Of a stretch of 11,301 bases of DNA, positions 1-6,402 are shown piece by piece (within the stretch, counting starts at the first letter, position 1; each line of letters begins with the position of its first letter). The DNA is taken from the NCBI GenBank assembly GCA_017514645.1, contig JAFWJP010000064.1:1-11301 (forward strand), given 5' to 3'. This stretch comes from Solobacterium sp. (GTDB taxonomy: Bacteria > Bacillota_I > Bacilli_A > Erysipelotrichales > Erysipelotrichaceae). Position numbers and translations under genes: made by a program. The notes under the pieces are model-generated. The model was not told the DNA's origin and ran no database searches. It worked only from the letters and a program-made list of their open reading frames with translations.

Positions 1-1
1 C

Positions 2-25
2 GATATGATCATCGTCAAAGCCTGA
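2..25 (+). CDS. 3' end of an upstream gene (last 7 codons)
   Basis: Reading from base 2 gives Asp-Met-Ile-Ile-Val-Lys-Ala and then TGA at 23-25. The stop lies 12 bases before the terminator hairpin at 38-56, the same stop-to-hairpin distance seen after the genes ending at 1968 (12 bases) and 4968 (11 bases). This spacing is the reason for choosing this frame; the frame from base 1 would instead end inside the hairpin. Nothing can be said about function from seven residues. Confidence 0.45.
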   Translation, partial: DMIIVKA

Positions 26-37
26 AAGATACATACA

Positions 38-61
38 CAGGATCATTATGATCCTGTTTTT
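38..61 (+). terminator. Rho-independent terminator of the upstream gene
   Basis: A perfect 8-bp stem (CAGGATCA at 38-45 with TGATCCTG at 49-56) encloses a 3-base loop and is followed by five T residues at 57-61. The stem is only moderately GC-rich, but its form matches the other terminators in this window. Confidence 0.8.
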
Positions 62-76
62 GTTCATACTATGAAC
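62..76 (+). promoter_or_regulatory. Perfect 15-bp dyad, possible operator or second terminator stem
   Basis: GTTCATA-C-TATGAAC is perfectly symmetric around base 69. It begins directly after the terminator T-tract and covers the region where the -35 box of the following promoter would lie, as expected for a repressor site. It is followed by TGTTTTC, so a folded RNA (6-bp stem, 3-base loop) acting as a second weak terminator is the alternative. I cannot choose between these from sequence alone. Confidence 0.4.
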
Positions 77-92
77 TGTTTTCGTTTACAAT
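63..92 (+). promoter_or_regulatory. Putative promoter of the large lipoprotein gene
   Basis: TACAAT at 87-92 is a good -10 candidate. TTCATA at 63-68 is a weak -35 candidate with an 18-base spacer. Transcription would begin near base 99, just at the ribosome binding site. This argues against the ATG codons at 91 and 94 as start codons and in favour of 115. Confidence 0.4.
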
Positions 93-114
93 GATGCTAA
101 GGAGAAGATTTGCT

Positions 115-1968
115 ATGACATCTGAAAGTCTTTCCCGCATGGGGATCCTGAAGCCTGCACTCTCTGCCCTGCTCTGTCTCAGCTGCGCATGTGCAGCTGA
201 CAATACCGAGCCCGAAACGCCGGAAGAAACCGGCAGTACGGAAACGGAAACACCGGTTACAGACAGAACGCCTGCAGAGATTTCCGAAACAGCTATGGAC
301 AACTTTGTCCGGAAACTCAATGATGGAAACTACACCATTGAAGCACCCGGATTCATGACGACATCGGTTCCGTCCCCTGATCTGGTCGTATTTGATTATG
401 CAGAGGACATGTATACCGATCTGGCGCTGATGACGCTGAACGGTGAAACATTCCGCAGCAGCCTCCTGGATGATGCTGCAGACAATGTCCAGTTCATGAC
501 AACGGACAACGCCGTCACAGCAGCCGGAAACAGGCTGCCCAATGCCTGGATGGACATCAGTGACGACAACATGTTCAACCTGTTCTACAACGATGTGAAT
601 GCACCGCTGGAATTCACCTCCAATGATGACAACGTCAAGACAACCTTGATGGCCCTTGGCGGGTATGGTGCAACTGCTATGAGTCTGATGCATGAAGTGC
701 ATATGACCTTTGATGCAGAAGATCCCACGACTGTGCATTTTACAGCGGTTGTGGATGACAATCCCGTTGCGCGCATCTACTTCGATGACCTCGACATGAC
801 ACTGCGTTTCGGCGATGCGAAGAGTGATCCGCGTGCGGAGGCCTGGCTGAAGGCACCGGTCTATCCGGAGGCGGAGACGGAATGGAGCCAGGGCGATTAC
901 TTCCTGATGAATTCTGTATTCATCACGAAATCCGACGAAAAAACCCTGCCGTTCCCGGATTTCGCCAGCTATGCTATGCGCATCGATGAAGATGTCTTCG
1001 AACAGCACGATGCAATCAAGCTGACCGATTCCCATGCAAGCGAAGAAGATGTTGCGCATTATATCTCTGTTCTGGAGGATGAGGGGTTCACACCTGCGGA
1101 GGCTGAGGATGAAGAAGGAAATCCGATCACTGTCTACCGCCGGGTTCTGAGAGAGGACTACCGTTGCTGTGTACAGGCGTATCCGCACTATGACAACGGA
1201 TTCGTACTGGACGCGAAGAAATACTATGACCACCCGGTCTACAACGATCTGAATGAAATCAATGCCGTGATCCGTGACTTCGGATATCTTGATCTGAAAG
1301 AGACGGAAACTCTTACAGGATGGAACGGCTATGATGCCGGTACGGATATTACGGAATCCTGGCTGTACTTCTTCCACTATGATCTGGCTCTGTACGCCAC
1401 GGCTGCATTTGATGATCAGGAAGCGGCTGAAACCTATCTGAAGGCGTATGCAGACCGTCTGATGGAACAGGGCTATGTACCGGACAATGAATTCATGGCC
1501 GACAGTGATGAACCGGATCACTATGTTTCACCCAATGGTTCCGGTACGTTCCGCTGGCATTACAACGATGACGGTACAGTAACCCTGCTGTTCCGGCATG
1601 AAAAGGAGATCGCTGCAGAAGAAGCAGTGATGCTCATTGCGGATGCAGGGATCCCTGAACCGGCTCTGCGCGGGGGTGTAACCTGCCGGAATATTACGGA
1701 ATATCACAGAATGGTACGCGGATTCAAAGGACAGCTCTACTTCACCGTATCTCAGCCGTTTGCGAGCGCTGCGGACGCGGAACGGTTCCTGGATGATTAC
1801 ACCGCTGTTCTGGAAAATGCCGGCTATGAGCGTACGAATCCGGCAATGGTCGGCTCGTTGAGGGAGAATGCCTACTACAACGAAGAAGAAGATAAATTCG
1901 TTGCCTTCGACTACTTCCCTGCCGATGACAGCGCAATGATTAACTTCGAATTTGTATCGAACAAATAA
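115..1968 (+). CDS. Large secreted lipoprotein of unknown function with a triplicated module
   Basis: I do not recognise a family. AAGGAG at 99-104 lies 10 bases before ATG 115, giving 617 residues; ATG codons at 91 and 94 overlap the likely -10 box, and ATG 139 has no good ribosome binding site. The N-terminus has Arg and Lys, then a hydrophobic stretch ending in a Cys-rich LCLSCAC (residues 20-26) that probably serves as an imperfect lipobox, with Cys24 or Cys26 lipidated. A Glu/Thr/Pro-rich linker (about 27-60) follows, typical of a surface tether. The mature protein is strongly acidic. Three segments near residues 309-365, 433-497 and 551-617 share a pattern: Ala/Asp/Glu-rich helix, hydrophobic-x2-Leu-x3-Gly-[Tyr/Phe], then Tyr-containing strands, suggesting a repeated alpha/beta module. 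A CysCys pair sits at 351-352. It appears monocistronic, followed at once by a terminator. Function cannot be inferred beyond a surface role. Confidence 0.85.
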   Translation: MTSESLSRMGILKPALSALLCLSCACAADNTEPETPEETGSTETETPVTDRTPAEISETAMDNFVRKLNDGNYTIEAPGFMTTSVPSPDLVVFDYAEDMYTDLALMTLNGETFRSSLLDDAADNVQFMTTDNAVTAAGNRLPNAWMDISDDNMFNLFYNDVNAPLEFTSNDDNVKTTLMALGGYGATAMSLMHEVHMTFDAEDPTTVHFTAVVDDNPVARIYFDDLDMTLRFGDAKSDPRAEAWLKAPVYPEAETEWSQGDYFLMNSVFITKSDEKTLPFPDFASYAMRIDEDVFEQHDAIKLTDSHASEEDVAHYISVLEDEGFTPAEAEDEEGNPITVYRRVLREDYRCCVQAYPHYDNGFVLDAKKYYDHPVYNDLNEINAVIRDFGYLDLKETETLTGWNGYDAGTDITESWLYFFHYDLALYATAAFDDQEAAETYLKAYADRLMEQGYVPDNEFMADSDEPDHYVSPNGSGTFRWHYNDDGTVTLLFRHEKEIAAEEAVMLIADAGIPEPALRGGVTCRNITEYHRMVRGFKGQLYFTVSQPFASAADAERFLDDYTAVLENAGYERTNPAMVGSLRENAYYNEEEDKFVAFDYFPADDSAMINFEFVSNK

Positions 1969-1980
1969 TGACCGGAAGAA

Positions 1981-2005
1981 ACAGGACCATCACGGTCCTG
2001 TTTTT
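1981..2005 (+). terminator. Rho-independent terminator after the large lipoprotein
   Basis: ACAGGACC at 1981-1988 pairs with GGTCCTGT at 1994-2001 around a 5-base loop. T residues run through 2005. The stem starts 12 bases after the stop codon, and the next promoter's -10 box begins two bases after the T-tract. Confidence 0.9.
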
Positions 2006-2012
2006 GTATAAT
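2006..2012 (+). promoter_or_regulatory. Promoter -10 box abutting the terminator
   Basis: TATAAT at 2007-2012 is a perfect -10 hexamer preceded by G, directly after the terminator T-tract. A 17-base spacer would put the -35 box inside the terminator stem (1984-1989), where nothing resembles TTGACA. The same TGTATAAT-after-hairpin arrangement occurs at 5004-5011 and 6799-6806, which supports a real promoter type. It would drive the VOC, small membrane protein, SDR and phosphatase genes. Confidence 0.6.
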
Positions 2013-2028
2013 GAAACTGAAAGAGTCT

Positions 2029-2043
2029 CGCTGTTTGACAGCG
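2029..2043 (+). other. Small hairpin in the leader of the VOC gene
   Basis: CGCTGT and ACAGCG form a perfect 6-bp stem with loop TTG, between the -10 box at 2007-2012 and the start codon at 2066. There is no T-tract, so it is not a terminator. It may stabilise the mRNA end or bind a protein; chance is possible for an element this small. The TTGACA at 2035-2040 within it has no partner -10 box. Confidence 0.35.
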
Positions 2044-2065
2044 CCGGACTATACAGGCAAACCCT

Positions 2066-2455
2066 ATGATATTCAATGCCCTGATTCCCGAACTATCGGT
2101 TACAGACATCGAACGTACAATACATTTCTATACGGAGATCCTGTCGTTCAGGGTAGAATACGAACGTCCGGAAGACCGGTTTGTTTTCCTGTCCCTGGAA
2201 GACAATCAGATGATGTTCGAACAGGTCAACGGGCACTGGAGTACCGGTGAACTGGAGTATCCGTACGGCCGCGGTGTCAATTTCGAACTCACGGTTTCCG
2301 ATATCGACACCCTCTACCGGAAGATCCTCGATGCCGGAATCACACCATTCCGGGAGATGATGACAAATCACTACCGGAACGGCAATGAGATGATCATACA
2401 GAAGGAGTTCCTGGTCCAGGATCCGGACGGATATCTGCTGCGCTTTACAGACTGA
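2066..2455 (+). CDS. VOC superfamily protein (glyoxalase / bleomycin-resistance-like)
   Basis: The 129-residue length and two-module layout fit the vicinal oxygen chelate fold in its bleomycin-binding branch. Module one holds PELSVTDIERTIHFYTEIL (residues 8-26) and a strand near 36-53. Module two starts at NFELTVSDID (72-81) and ends with the typical DPDGYLLRF (119-127). Family members either bind and sequester drugs or act as metal-dependent lyases, isomerases or dioxygenases; I cannot assign a substrate, and family membership alone does not show bleomycin resistance. The protein is soluble. The start is set by homology-like N-terminal form: an in-frame stop lies at 2036-2038 and no other start codon intervenes. 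The ribosome binding site is poor (only CAGG about 10 bases upstream), unlike most neighbours. It is the first gene of a four-gene unit. Confidence 0.85.
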   Translation: MIFNALIPELSVTDIERTIHFYTEILSFRVEYERPEDRFVFLSLEDNQMMFEQVNGHWSTGELEYPYGRGVNFELTVSDIDTLYRKILDAGITPFREMMTNHYRNGNEMIIQKEFLVQDPDGYLLRFTD

Positions 2456-2514
2456 ATGCGGATCCGGAAAGTGTGCATTCCGAACAGAATACAAAAGAGA
2501 AAGAGAACGGTACT

Positions 2515-2829
2515 ATGAAGAAAAGCATACTTGTTTCTGCAGTCCTGTCACTGCTGATATGCCTGGCAGGGTGTCTGATCAACTATCGTTCCTATCAATC
2601 CTCCGGGAGCCTGAAATGGGCTGTACGGACCTTCGGCGGAGAGATCACGATAGAAAACGGATTCGGATGGCACCTTGTGCACATCTACGCAATGACACCC
2701 GGACAAGGTGATACTGTCCGTCTGTCCTTTTCCGTTGCCGGTTTCCTCCTCTCGTTTCTTGCATTATTCGCAGTTGTACATGTATTCAGCGTTCTGATCC
2801 GCACCCTGCATAGACATCATGCACAATGA
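2515..2829 (+). CDS. Small two-span membrane protein or lipoprotein, unknown function
   Basis: The 104-residue protein begins with Met-Lys-Lys and a hydrophobic segment (4-22) ending in LAGC, a perfect lipobox with Cys20. A second membrane span covers about 72-96 and is followed by a basic tail (RTLHRHH). Either the N-terminus is processed as a lipoprotein signal, leaving a C-terminal anchor, or both segments span the membrane around an external loop of about 50 residues. An in-frame GTG at 2473 would add 14 charged residues but has no better ribosome binding site; I prefer ATG 2515, preceded by a weak purine-rich stretch (2494-2508). It lies 59 bases after the VOC gene and 61 before the SDR gene with no terminator on either side. 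I do not recognise a family. Confidence 0.7.
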   Translation: MKKSILVSAVLSLLICLAGCLINYRSYQSSGSLKWAVRTFGGEITIENGFGWHLVHIYAMTPGQGDTVRLSFSVAGFLLSFLALFAVVHVFSVLIRTLHRHHAQ

Positions 2830-2844
2830 AGAACACTGCATGCT

Positions 2845-2860
2845 TCACATGATACTGTGA
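2845..2860 (+). promoter_or_regulatory. Dyad upstream of the SDR gene
   Basis: TCACATGATACTGTGA contains inverted 5-base arms (TCACA / TGTGA) around a 6-base centre, 30 bases before the SDR start codon. It could be an operator or part of an internal promoter, but no convincing -35/-10 pair is visible here, and 5-bp arms can arise by chance. Confidence 0.2.
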
Positions 2861-2890
2861 TACCATTGGGATATTGCGGAGGTTTTCATT

Positions 2891-3787
2891 ATGGCAAAAA
2901 AGGCAATTGTCACAGGAGGCAGCAAAGGAATCGGAAAAGGAATCGTCCATGCCCTGGCCAGAGACGGCTACGATATTGCGTTCTGCTGCCTGGATAAGGA
3001 ATATGAAGCAGAAGCTGTCGCAGAAGATATCGGAAAACAATACGGACGTGAGGTATTCTGGTTCCTCTGCGATCTGCGACAAGACGGTGAAGCAGACCGG
3101 TTCTTTCAGGATGCACTGAATGTACTCGGCGGGCTTGATGTCCTCGTCAACAACGCCGGAAAGACGATCTTTGAGCCTCTCTACGGTATTACAGAGGAGA
3201 AACTGGATCATCTGATGAACCTGGATTTCCGTTCCAACGTCATCCTGATGCGCAATGCGTCAAAGTATATGATCGATCACGGCATCAAGGGATCCATCAT
3301 CAACATCACCTCCAGCCGGGGAGAGCGCGCCTATCCGGAATGCGGGATCTACTGCGGACTGAAGGCCGCCCTGAATCATGCCATTGAAGCATTTGCGCTG
3401 GATGTCGCCCGCTACGGCATCCGCATCAACAACGTCGCTCCCGGTGCAACCCGTGTCCGTACCAAGGAAGACCTGCGTCATCTGGATGATGACGACCGGA
3501 AAGACTATTTCTACCGCAAGGAATTCGATGATCACTCCGTCCCGATCCGTTCGGATTTCTGGGATGAGCTCGGTACCATGATCCCGATGCTCAGAGCCGG
3601 AACACCGGAAGACATCGCCAATGCGGTCAGTTTCCTGGTTTCGGACAAAGCATCCTATATCACCGGCATTACACTGCGGGTCGACGGCGGACTGATCCTG
3701 CCGGGCATGCCGGAAAACTCCGCCGGAATGAGTGCCGGAGCCAGCGGTTCCTGGGGAAATACAGGAAGCACAGAGGAGAAAGAATAA
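2891..3787 (+). CDS. Short-chain dehydrogenase/reductase (SDR), NAD(P)-dependent
   Basis: The N-terminal Rossmann motif TGGSKGIG is at residues 8-15, NNAG at 87-90, and the active site is Ser141 with Tyr154-x3-Lys158. PG at 184-185 and the closing VDGG (264-267) complete the classical SDR pattern. Such enzymes oxidise or reduce alcohols, sugars or acyl groups with NAD(P)H in the cytoplasm; the substrate is not readable from sequence. The variable substrate loop (about 190-230) is long and very acidic. After VDGGLIL the protein has about 28 extra residues rich in Gly, Ser and Glu, beyond the usual end of the family. GGAGG at 2878-2882 sits 8 bases before the ATG. The TAA stop shares one base with the ATG of the phosphatase gene (TAATG at 3785-3789), so the two are probably translationally coupled. 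Confidence 0.92.
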   Translation: MAKKAIVTGGSKGIGKGIVHALARDGYDIAFCCLDKEYEAEAVAEDIGKQYGREVFWFLCDLRQDGEADRFFQDALNVLGGLDVLVNNAGKTIFEPLYGITEEKLDHLMNLDFRSNVILMRNASKYMIDHGIKGSIINITSSRGERAYPECGIYCGLKAALNHAIEAFALDVARYGIRINNVAPGATRVRTKEDLRHLDDDDRKDYFYRKEFDDHSVPIRSDFWDELGTMIPMLRAGTPEDIANAVSFLVSDKASYITGITLRVDGGLILPGMPENSAGMSAGASGSWGNTGSTEEKE

Positions 3788-4968
3788 TGAAAGCCGGAAA
3801 ATGTACATTTCTTGCTGCGTCGCTCATATTGACGCTGAGTGCCTGCGCACAGGAACCGGATCCCGTACCCGAGACAGAAACACCGATGATCGAAGGCTAT
3901 GCAACGATCCATGAGCAGGAATTCGGCGGTGTCTACATTGAGATTACGATTGATGACTTCAACCGCCTTGGGTTCGTCTACGGCGACAGTGTTGACGTTG
4001 TCTTCTCCAACGGGTACACCCTTGAGGACATCCCCTACTACAATGGTTACTACGTCGATGCGGGCAAACCGCTTCTGATCGCGTATCCCGGCTATGACTA
4101 TATCAAAGCTGCGGTCAATTACGGGGACGATCTCTGGGAGACGGCCGGACTGCGGGCAGACAGAGAACTCAATCTCTGGATGAAAGCTTCCCTGGATGAA
4201 CACTCCACCGCCAGCATCTACCTGAATGAACACGGAAAATACGCCGATATCCAGGAAGCGCGTGACATTCATTACACCGACCTGCGGACGGATTATCCCA
4301 GTGATGAAGTATTTGCGAACTTCCGCATGATCCGCATGGGTGATCTGGCAGAGGGCATGCTGTACCGTTCTGCCTCACCCTGTGACAACCAGCACAAGCG
4401 CGCACCGTATGTCGACCGGCTGATCCGGGAAGCAGGTGTCAATGCGATCCTCGATCTGGCGGATACCGATGTCAAGATCGAACGGTACATCGCAGCGGAT
4501 GACTTCGATTCTCCGTATTTCCTGCCATTGTACGAACAGGACAATGTGCTTCCGATCGGTCTGAACATGAACTACTATTCCGAAGAATTCGCTGAGATGG
4601 TTGCGGACGGACTCATCCGCCTCACGGAAACGGAACCGCCCTACCTCATCCACTGTACGGAAGGCAAGGACCGCACCGGCTTTGTCTGCATGCTTGTGGA
4701 AGCCCTGGCAGGCGCTTCCTATGAAGAGATCGTGGATGACTATATGCTCACATACGCCAACTACTACAAGATCACAGAAACTTCCGAACCATCCAAATAC
4801 CGTACGATCCTGGAGAAGAACCTGGATGATATGATCCGCTCCGTCGTCAATGATGACGATGTGGATATCACCGCAGCCGACCTGTCCGTATATGCCCGCA
4901 GCTATCTGAACCGGGCAGGCATGAACGATGAGCAGATCGATGCATTCCTCTCACGCATTACGGAATAA
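3787..4968 (+). CDS. Lipoprotein tyrosine phosphatase with SAM-HAT C-terminal-like domain
   Basis: A 393-residue exported protein. The signal peptide ends in lipobox LSAC with Cys20. Residues about 35-132 look like the beta-barrel C-terminal domain of SAM hydroxide adenosyltransferases (DUF62): FGGVYIEI (46-53), GDSVDVVF (66-73), GKPLLIAYPGYDYIKAAVNYG (93-113, broken here by my naming only) and a following Leu-rich segment. Residues about 178-393 are a PTP domain of the Y_phosphatase3/LipA type: MLYRSASP (191-198) and the P-loop HCTEGKDRTG (289-298), with nucleophile Cys290 and Arg296. Relatives act on phosphotyrosine or phosphoinositides; here the domain would face outside. Catalytic residues are intact, so activity is likely. 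GAGGAG at 3773-3778 is 8 bases before the ATG, which overlaps the SDR stop by one base. The N-terminal domain assignment is by eye and less certain than the phosphatase. Confidence 0.88.
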   Translation: MKAGKCTFLAASLILTLSACAQEPDPVPETETPMIEGYATIHEQEFGGVYIEITIDDFNRLGFVYGDSVDVVFSNGYTLEDIPYYNGYYVDAGKPLLIAYPGYDYIKAAVNYGDDLWETAGLRADRELNLWMKASLDEHSTASIYLNEHGKYADIQEARDIHYTDLRTDYPSDEVFANFRMIRMGDLAEGMLYRSASPCDNQHKRAPYVDRLIREAGVNAILDLADTDVKIERYIAADDFDSPYFLPLYEQDNVLPIGLNMNYYSEEFAEMVADGLIRLTETEPPYLIHCTEGKDRTGFVCMLVEALAGASYEEIVDDYMLTYANYYKITETSEPSKYRTILEKNLDDMIRSVVNDDDVDITAADLSVYARSYLNRAGMNDEQIDAFLSRITE

Positions 4969-4979
4969 CACAGGACCTT

Positions 4980-5002
4980 ACAGAGCCCCCGGGCTCTGTT
5001 TT
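4980..5002 (+). terminator. Rho-independent terminator after the phosphatase gene
   Basis: ACAGAGCC at 4980-4987 pairs with GGCTCTGT at 4992-4999 around CCCG. T residues extend from 4999 to 5002. The stem starts 11 bases after the stop codon. Confidence 0.9.
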
Positions 5003-5003
5003 C

Positions 5004-5011
5004 TGTATAAT
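5004..5011 (+). promoter_or_regulatory. Promoter -10 box of the dipeptidase unit
   Basis: TGTATAAT (hexamer at 5006-5011) follows the terminator T-tract after one C. No TTGACA-like -35 is visible; its expected place is inside the terminator hairpin. AAGGAGG and the start codon follow within 33 bases. Confidence 0.6.
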
Positions 5012-5043
5012 AGAAAGCATAGACATGAAGGAGGAATACCTGC

Positions 5044-5697
5044 ATGACCCGTATACTGCTGTCTGATGACCGGTCGGATTTCGTCCGGCTGGATGAAGCT
5101 GTCCCGGACATTATCCTGGAGATCCGCTACTACTCAACCTTCAATTTCATCGGGGACCGGATCGACGGTTACGGAGCCCCTGTTGCCCTGATGACAAAGC
5201 AGGCAGCCGCGGCACTTCAGAAAGCTGGTCAAGCTGCAGCCGCGCTGGGATACCGGCTGAAGGTCTTTGACGCCTACCGTCCGCAGTGCGCTGTTGATCA
5301 CTTCATGCGCTGGGCAGCCGATGCAGATGATACCAGGATGAAGGAATACTTCTATCCGGAACTGGACAAGCATGTACTGATCCCCCAGGGTTACATCTCA
5401 GAACACTCCGGACATACCCGGGGAAGCACCCTGGATCTCACACTGTTTGATATGAAAGCTGAAAGAGATGTTGATATAGGCGGACCGTTTGACTGGTTCG
5501 GCGAGCGCAGTCATCCCGCCTACACCGGGATCACGGAGGAACAGCATCGCATGCGCATGACACTGCGGGAAATCATGCTTGACAGCGGTTTCCTCCCCTA
5601 CGAAGCAGAATGGTGGCACTTTACCCTGAAGGATGAACCATACCCGGATACCTATTTCACATTCCCGGTTTGCTTATGGAAAGAAGGATCAAGATGA
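5044..5697 (+). CDS. D-alanyl-D-alanine dipeptidase, VanX family (M15D)
   Basis: This zinc enzyme should hydrolyse D-Ala-D-Ala or a related dipeptide. Of 217 residues, the key ones are all visible: DAYRP (76-80) with the transition-state Arg79, SEHSGHTRG (119-127) giving zinc ligand His124, Asp131 seven residues later, and EWWHF (189-193) with catalytic base Glu189 and zinc ligand His192. Spacing agrees with VanX. No signal peptide is present, so it acts in the cytoplasm, where it could recycle dipeptide or use it as a nutrient. No vanH, vanA-type ligase or van regulators are nearby, so there is no support for glycopeptide resistance. AAGGAGG at 5028-5034 gives a strong ribosome binding site for ATG 5044. 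The stop overlaps the next start as ATGA. Confidence 0.93.
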   Translation: MTRILLSDDRSDFVRLDEAVPDIILEIRYYSTFNFIGDRIDGYGAPVALMTKQAAAALQKAGQAAAALGYRLKVFDAYRPQCAVDHFMRWAADADDTRMKEYFYPELDKHVLIPQGYISEHSGHTRGSTLDLTLFDMKAERDVDIGGPFDWFGERSHPAYTGITEEQHRMRMTLREIMLDSGFLPYEAEWWHFTLKDEPYPDTYFTFPVCLWKEGSR

Positions 5698-6347
5698 AAG
5701 ATCAAGCTCACGAAAAAGAGAAGCAGAGAAAGCTGAGCCCGGCGGAACAAAGGCGCATGGACCGCTTCACCGGAATCTGCACGGAACTGGAAAAACAGGG
5801 ATATACCAGAACGGAACTGACCATCGGTATTGTCTGGGCCAACATCTTCTCGATCATCCTGGCGATTCCCGTCTTTGCGGCGGGGATTCTGCTGTTCATC
5901 CGGATCCATCCAGGCAGTCCGCTGTCATTCTCCGGAATCAGTTTCCTGGTGTTCTGGATCGCTGTACTCATTCTGGTTGTAGTACACGAACTGATTCACG
6001 GAATCACCTGGAGCTTTTCCGCAAAGAACGGCTTCAAGGATAATGAATTCGGTTTCATGAAGGAATACCTCACGCCCTACTGTACCTGTACAACACCGCT
6101 GCCGGAAGGCGGATATATTGCCGGCGCACTGATGCCCTGCATTCTTCTGGGTATCCTTCCTTCCATTGCCGCAATCGTTCTGGGAAACGGGCTGATGCTG
6201 TTCATCGGAATGGTGATGATCGTTGCGGCAAGCGGTGACATCCTGATCGTAGCCGAACTGCTCAAGCACCGCTTTTCAGGAAGATCCCCGCTGATCTATG
6301 ATCATCCGACGCAGGCAGGCTGTGTCATATTCGAGCAGGGAGAATGA
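5694..6347 (+). CDS. DUF3267-like membrane protein with HEXXH zinc motif
   Basis: A 217-residue integral membrane protein. A charged cytoplasmic N-terminus (1-40) precedes spans near 43-69, 83-105, 141-162 and 166-187. The second span carries HELIH (98-102), a zinc-protease motif, and an Asp at 182 (SGD) in the last span may be a third ligand. Together with FGF and the EYLTPYC region (about 119-130) this fits DUF3267, a family of putative membrane zincins related to intramembrane metalloproteases; substrates are unknown. ATG 5694 overlaps the dipeptidase stop (ATGA), with AAGG at 5684-5687 upstream. TTG 5670 and ATG 5676 are in frame but lie inside the dipeptidase gene with poorer ribosome binding sites. 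Tight coupling suggests stoichiometric co-production with the dipeptidase, though a functional link is inference. Confidence 0.85.
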   Translation: MKDQAHEKEKQRKLSPAEQRRMDRFTGICTELEKQGYTRTELTIGIVWANIFSIILAIPVFAAGILLFIRIHPGSPLSFSGISFLVFWIAVLILVVVHELIHGITWSFSAKNGFKDNEFGFMKEYLTPYCTCTTPLPEGGYIAGALMPCILLGILPSIAAIVLGNGLMLFIGMVMIVAASGDILIVAELLKHRFSGRSPLIYDHPTQAGCVIFEQGE

Positions 6348-6366
6348 TCCTGCCTCACGCTGCATC

Positions 6367-6384
6367 CATCGCACCAATGCGATG
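6367..6384 (+). other. Intercistronic hairpin without T-tract
   Basis: CATCGCA at 6367-6373 and TGCGATG at 6378-6384 form a perfect 7-bp stem with loop CCAA in the 55-base gap between two membrane protein genes. No T run follows, so it should not terminate transcription. It could protect the upstream message or mark an RNA processing site, and it ends only six bases before the AAAGGA ribosome binding site of the next gene. Confidence 0.45.
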
Positions 6385-6402
6385 ATTCAGAAAGGAATAA
6401 CT

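Noticed and set aside
97..1521. 474-codon open frame on the minus strand across the large lipoprotein gene
   Set aside because: It lies antisense to a gene with a ribosome binding site and export signal. It has no good start site, and its sequence is low in recognisable domains. Long antisense frames here reflect codon choice in the real gene (few TTA, CTA and TCA codons).
2035..2040. TTGACA as a -35 box for the VOC gene
   Set aside because: No -10 hexamer lies 16-18 bases downstream, and the sequence is part of a small hairpin behind a better -10 box at 2007-2012.
2011..2250. 79-codon frame overlapping the start of the VOC gene
   Set aside because: It begins within or next to the -10 box, so it would have no leader, and it runs out of frame through the VOC coding sequence.
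2454..2480. GAATGC / GCATTC inverted repeat after the VOC gene as a terminator
   Set aside because: The 15-base loop is large for a 6-bp stem, and no T-tract follows, so termination is not supported.
5044..5697. Vancomycin resistance cassette
   Set aside because: Only the VanX-type dipeptidase is present. No VanH dehydrogenase, no D-Ala-D-Lac ligase and no VanRS pair are in the window, and such dipeptidases are common in non-resistant bacteria.
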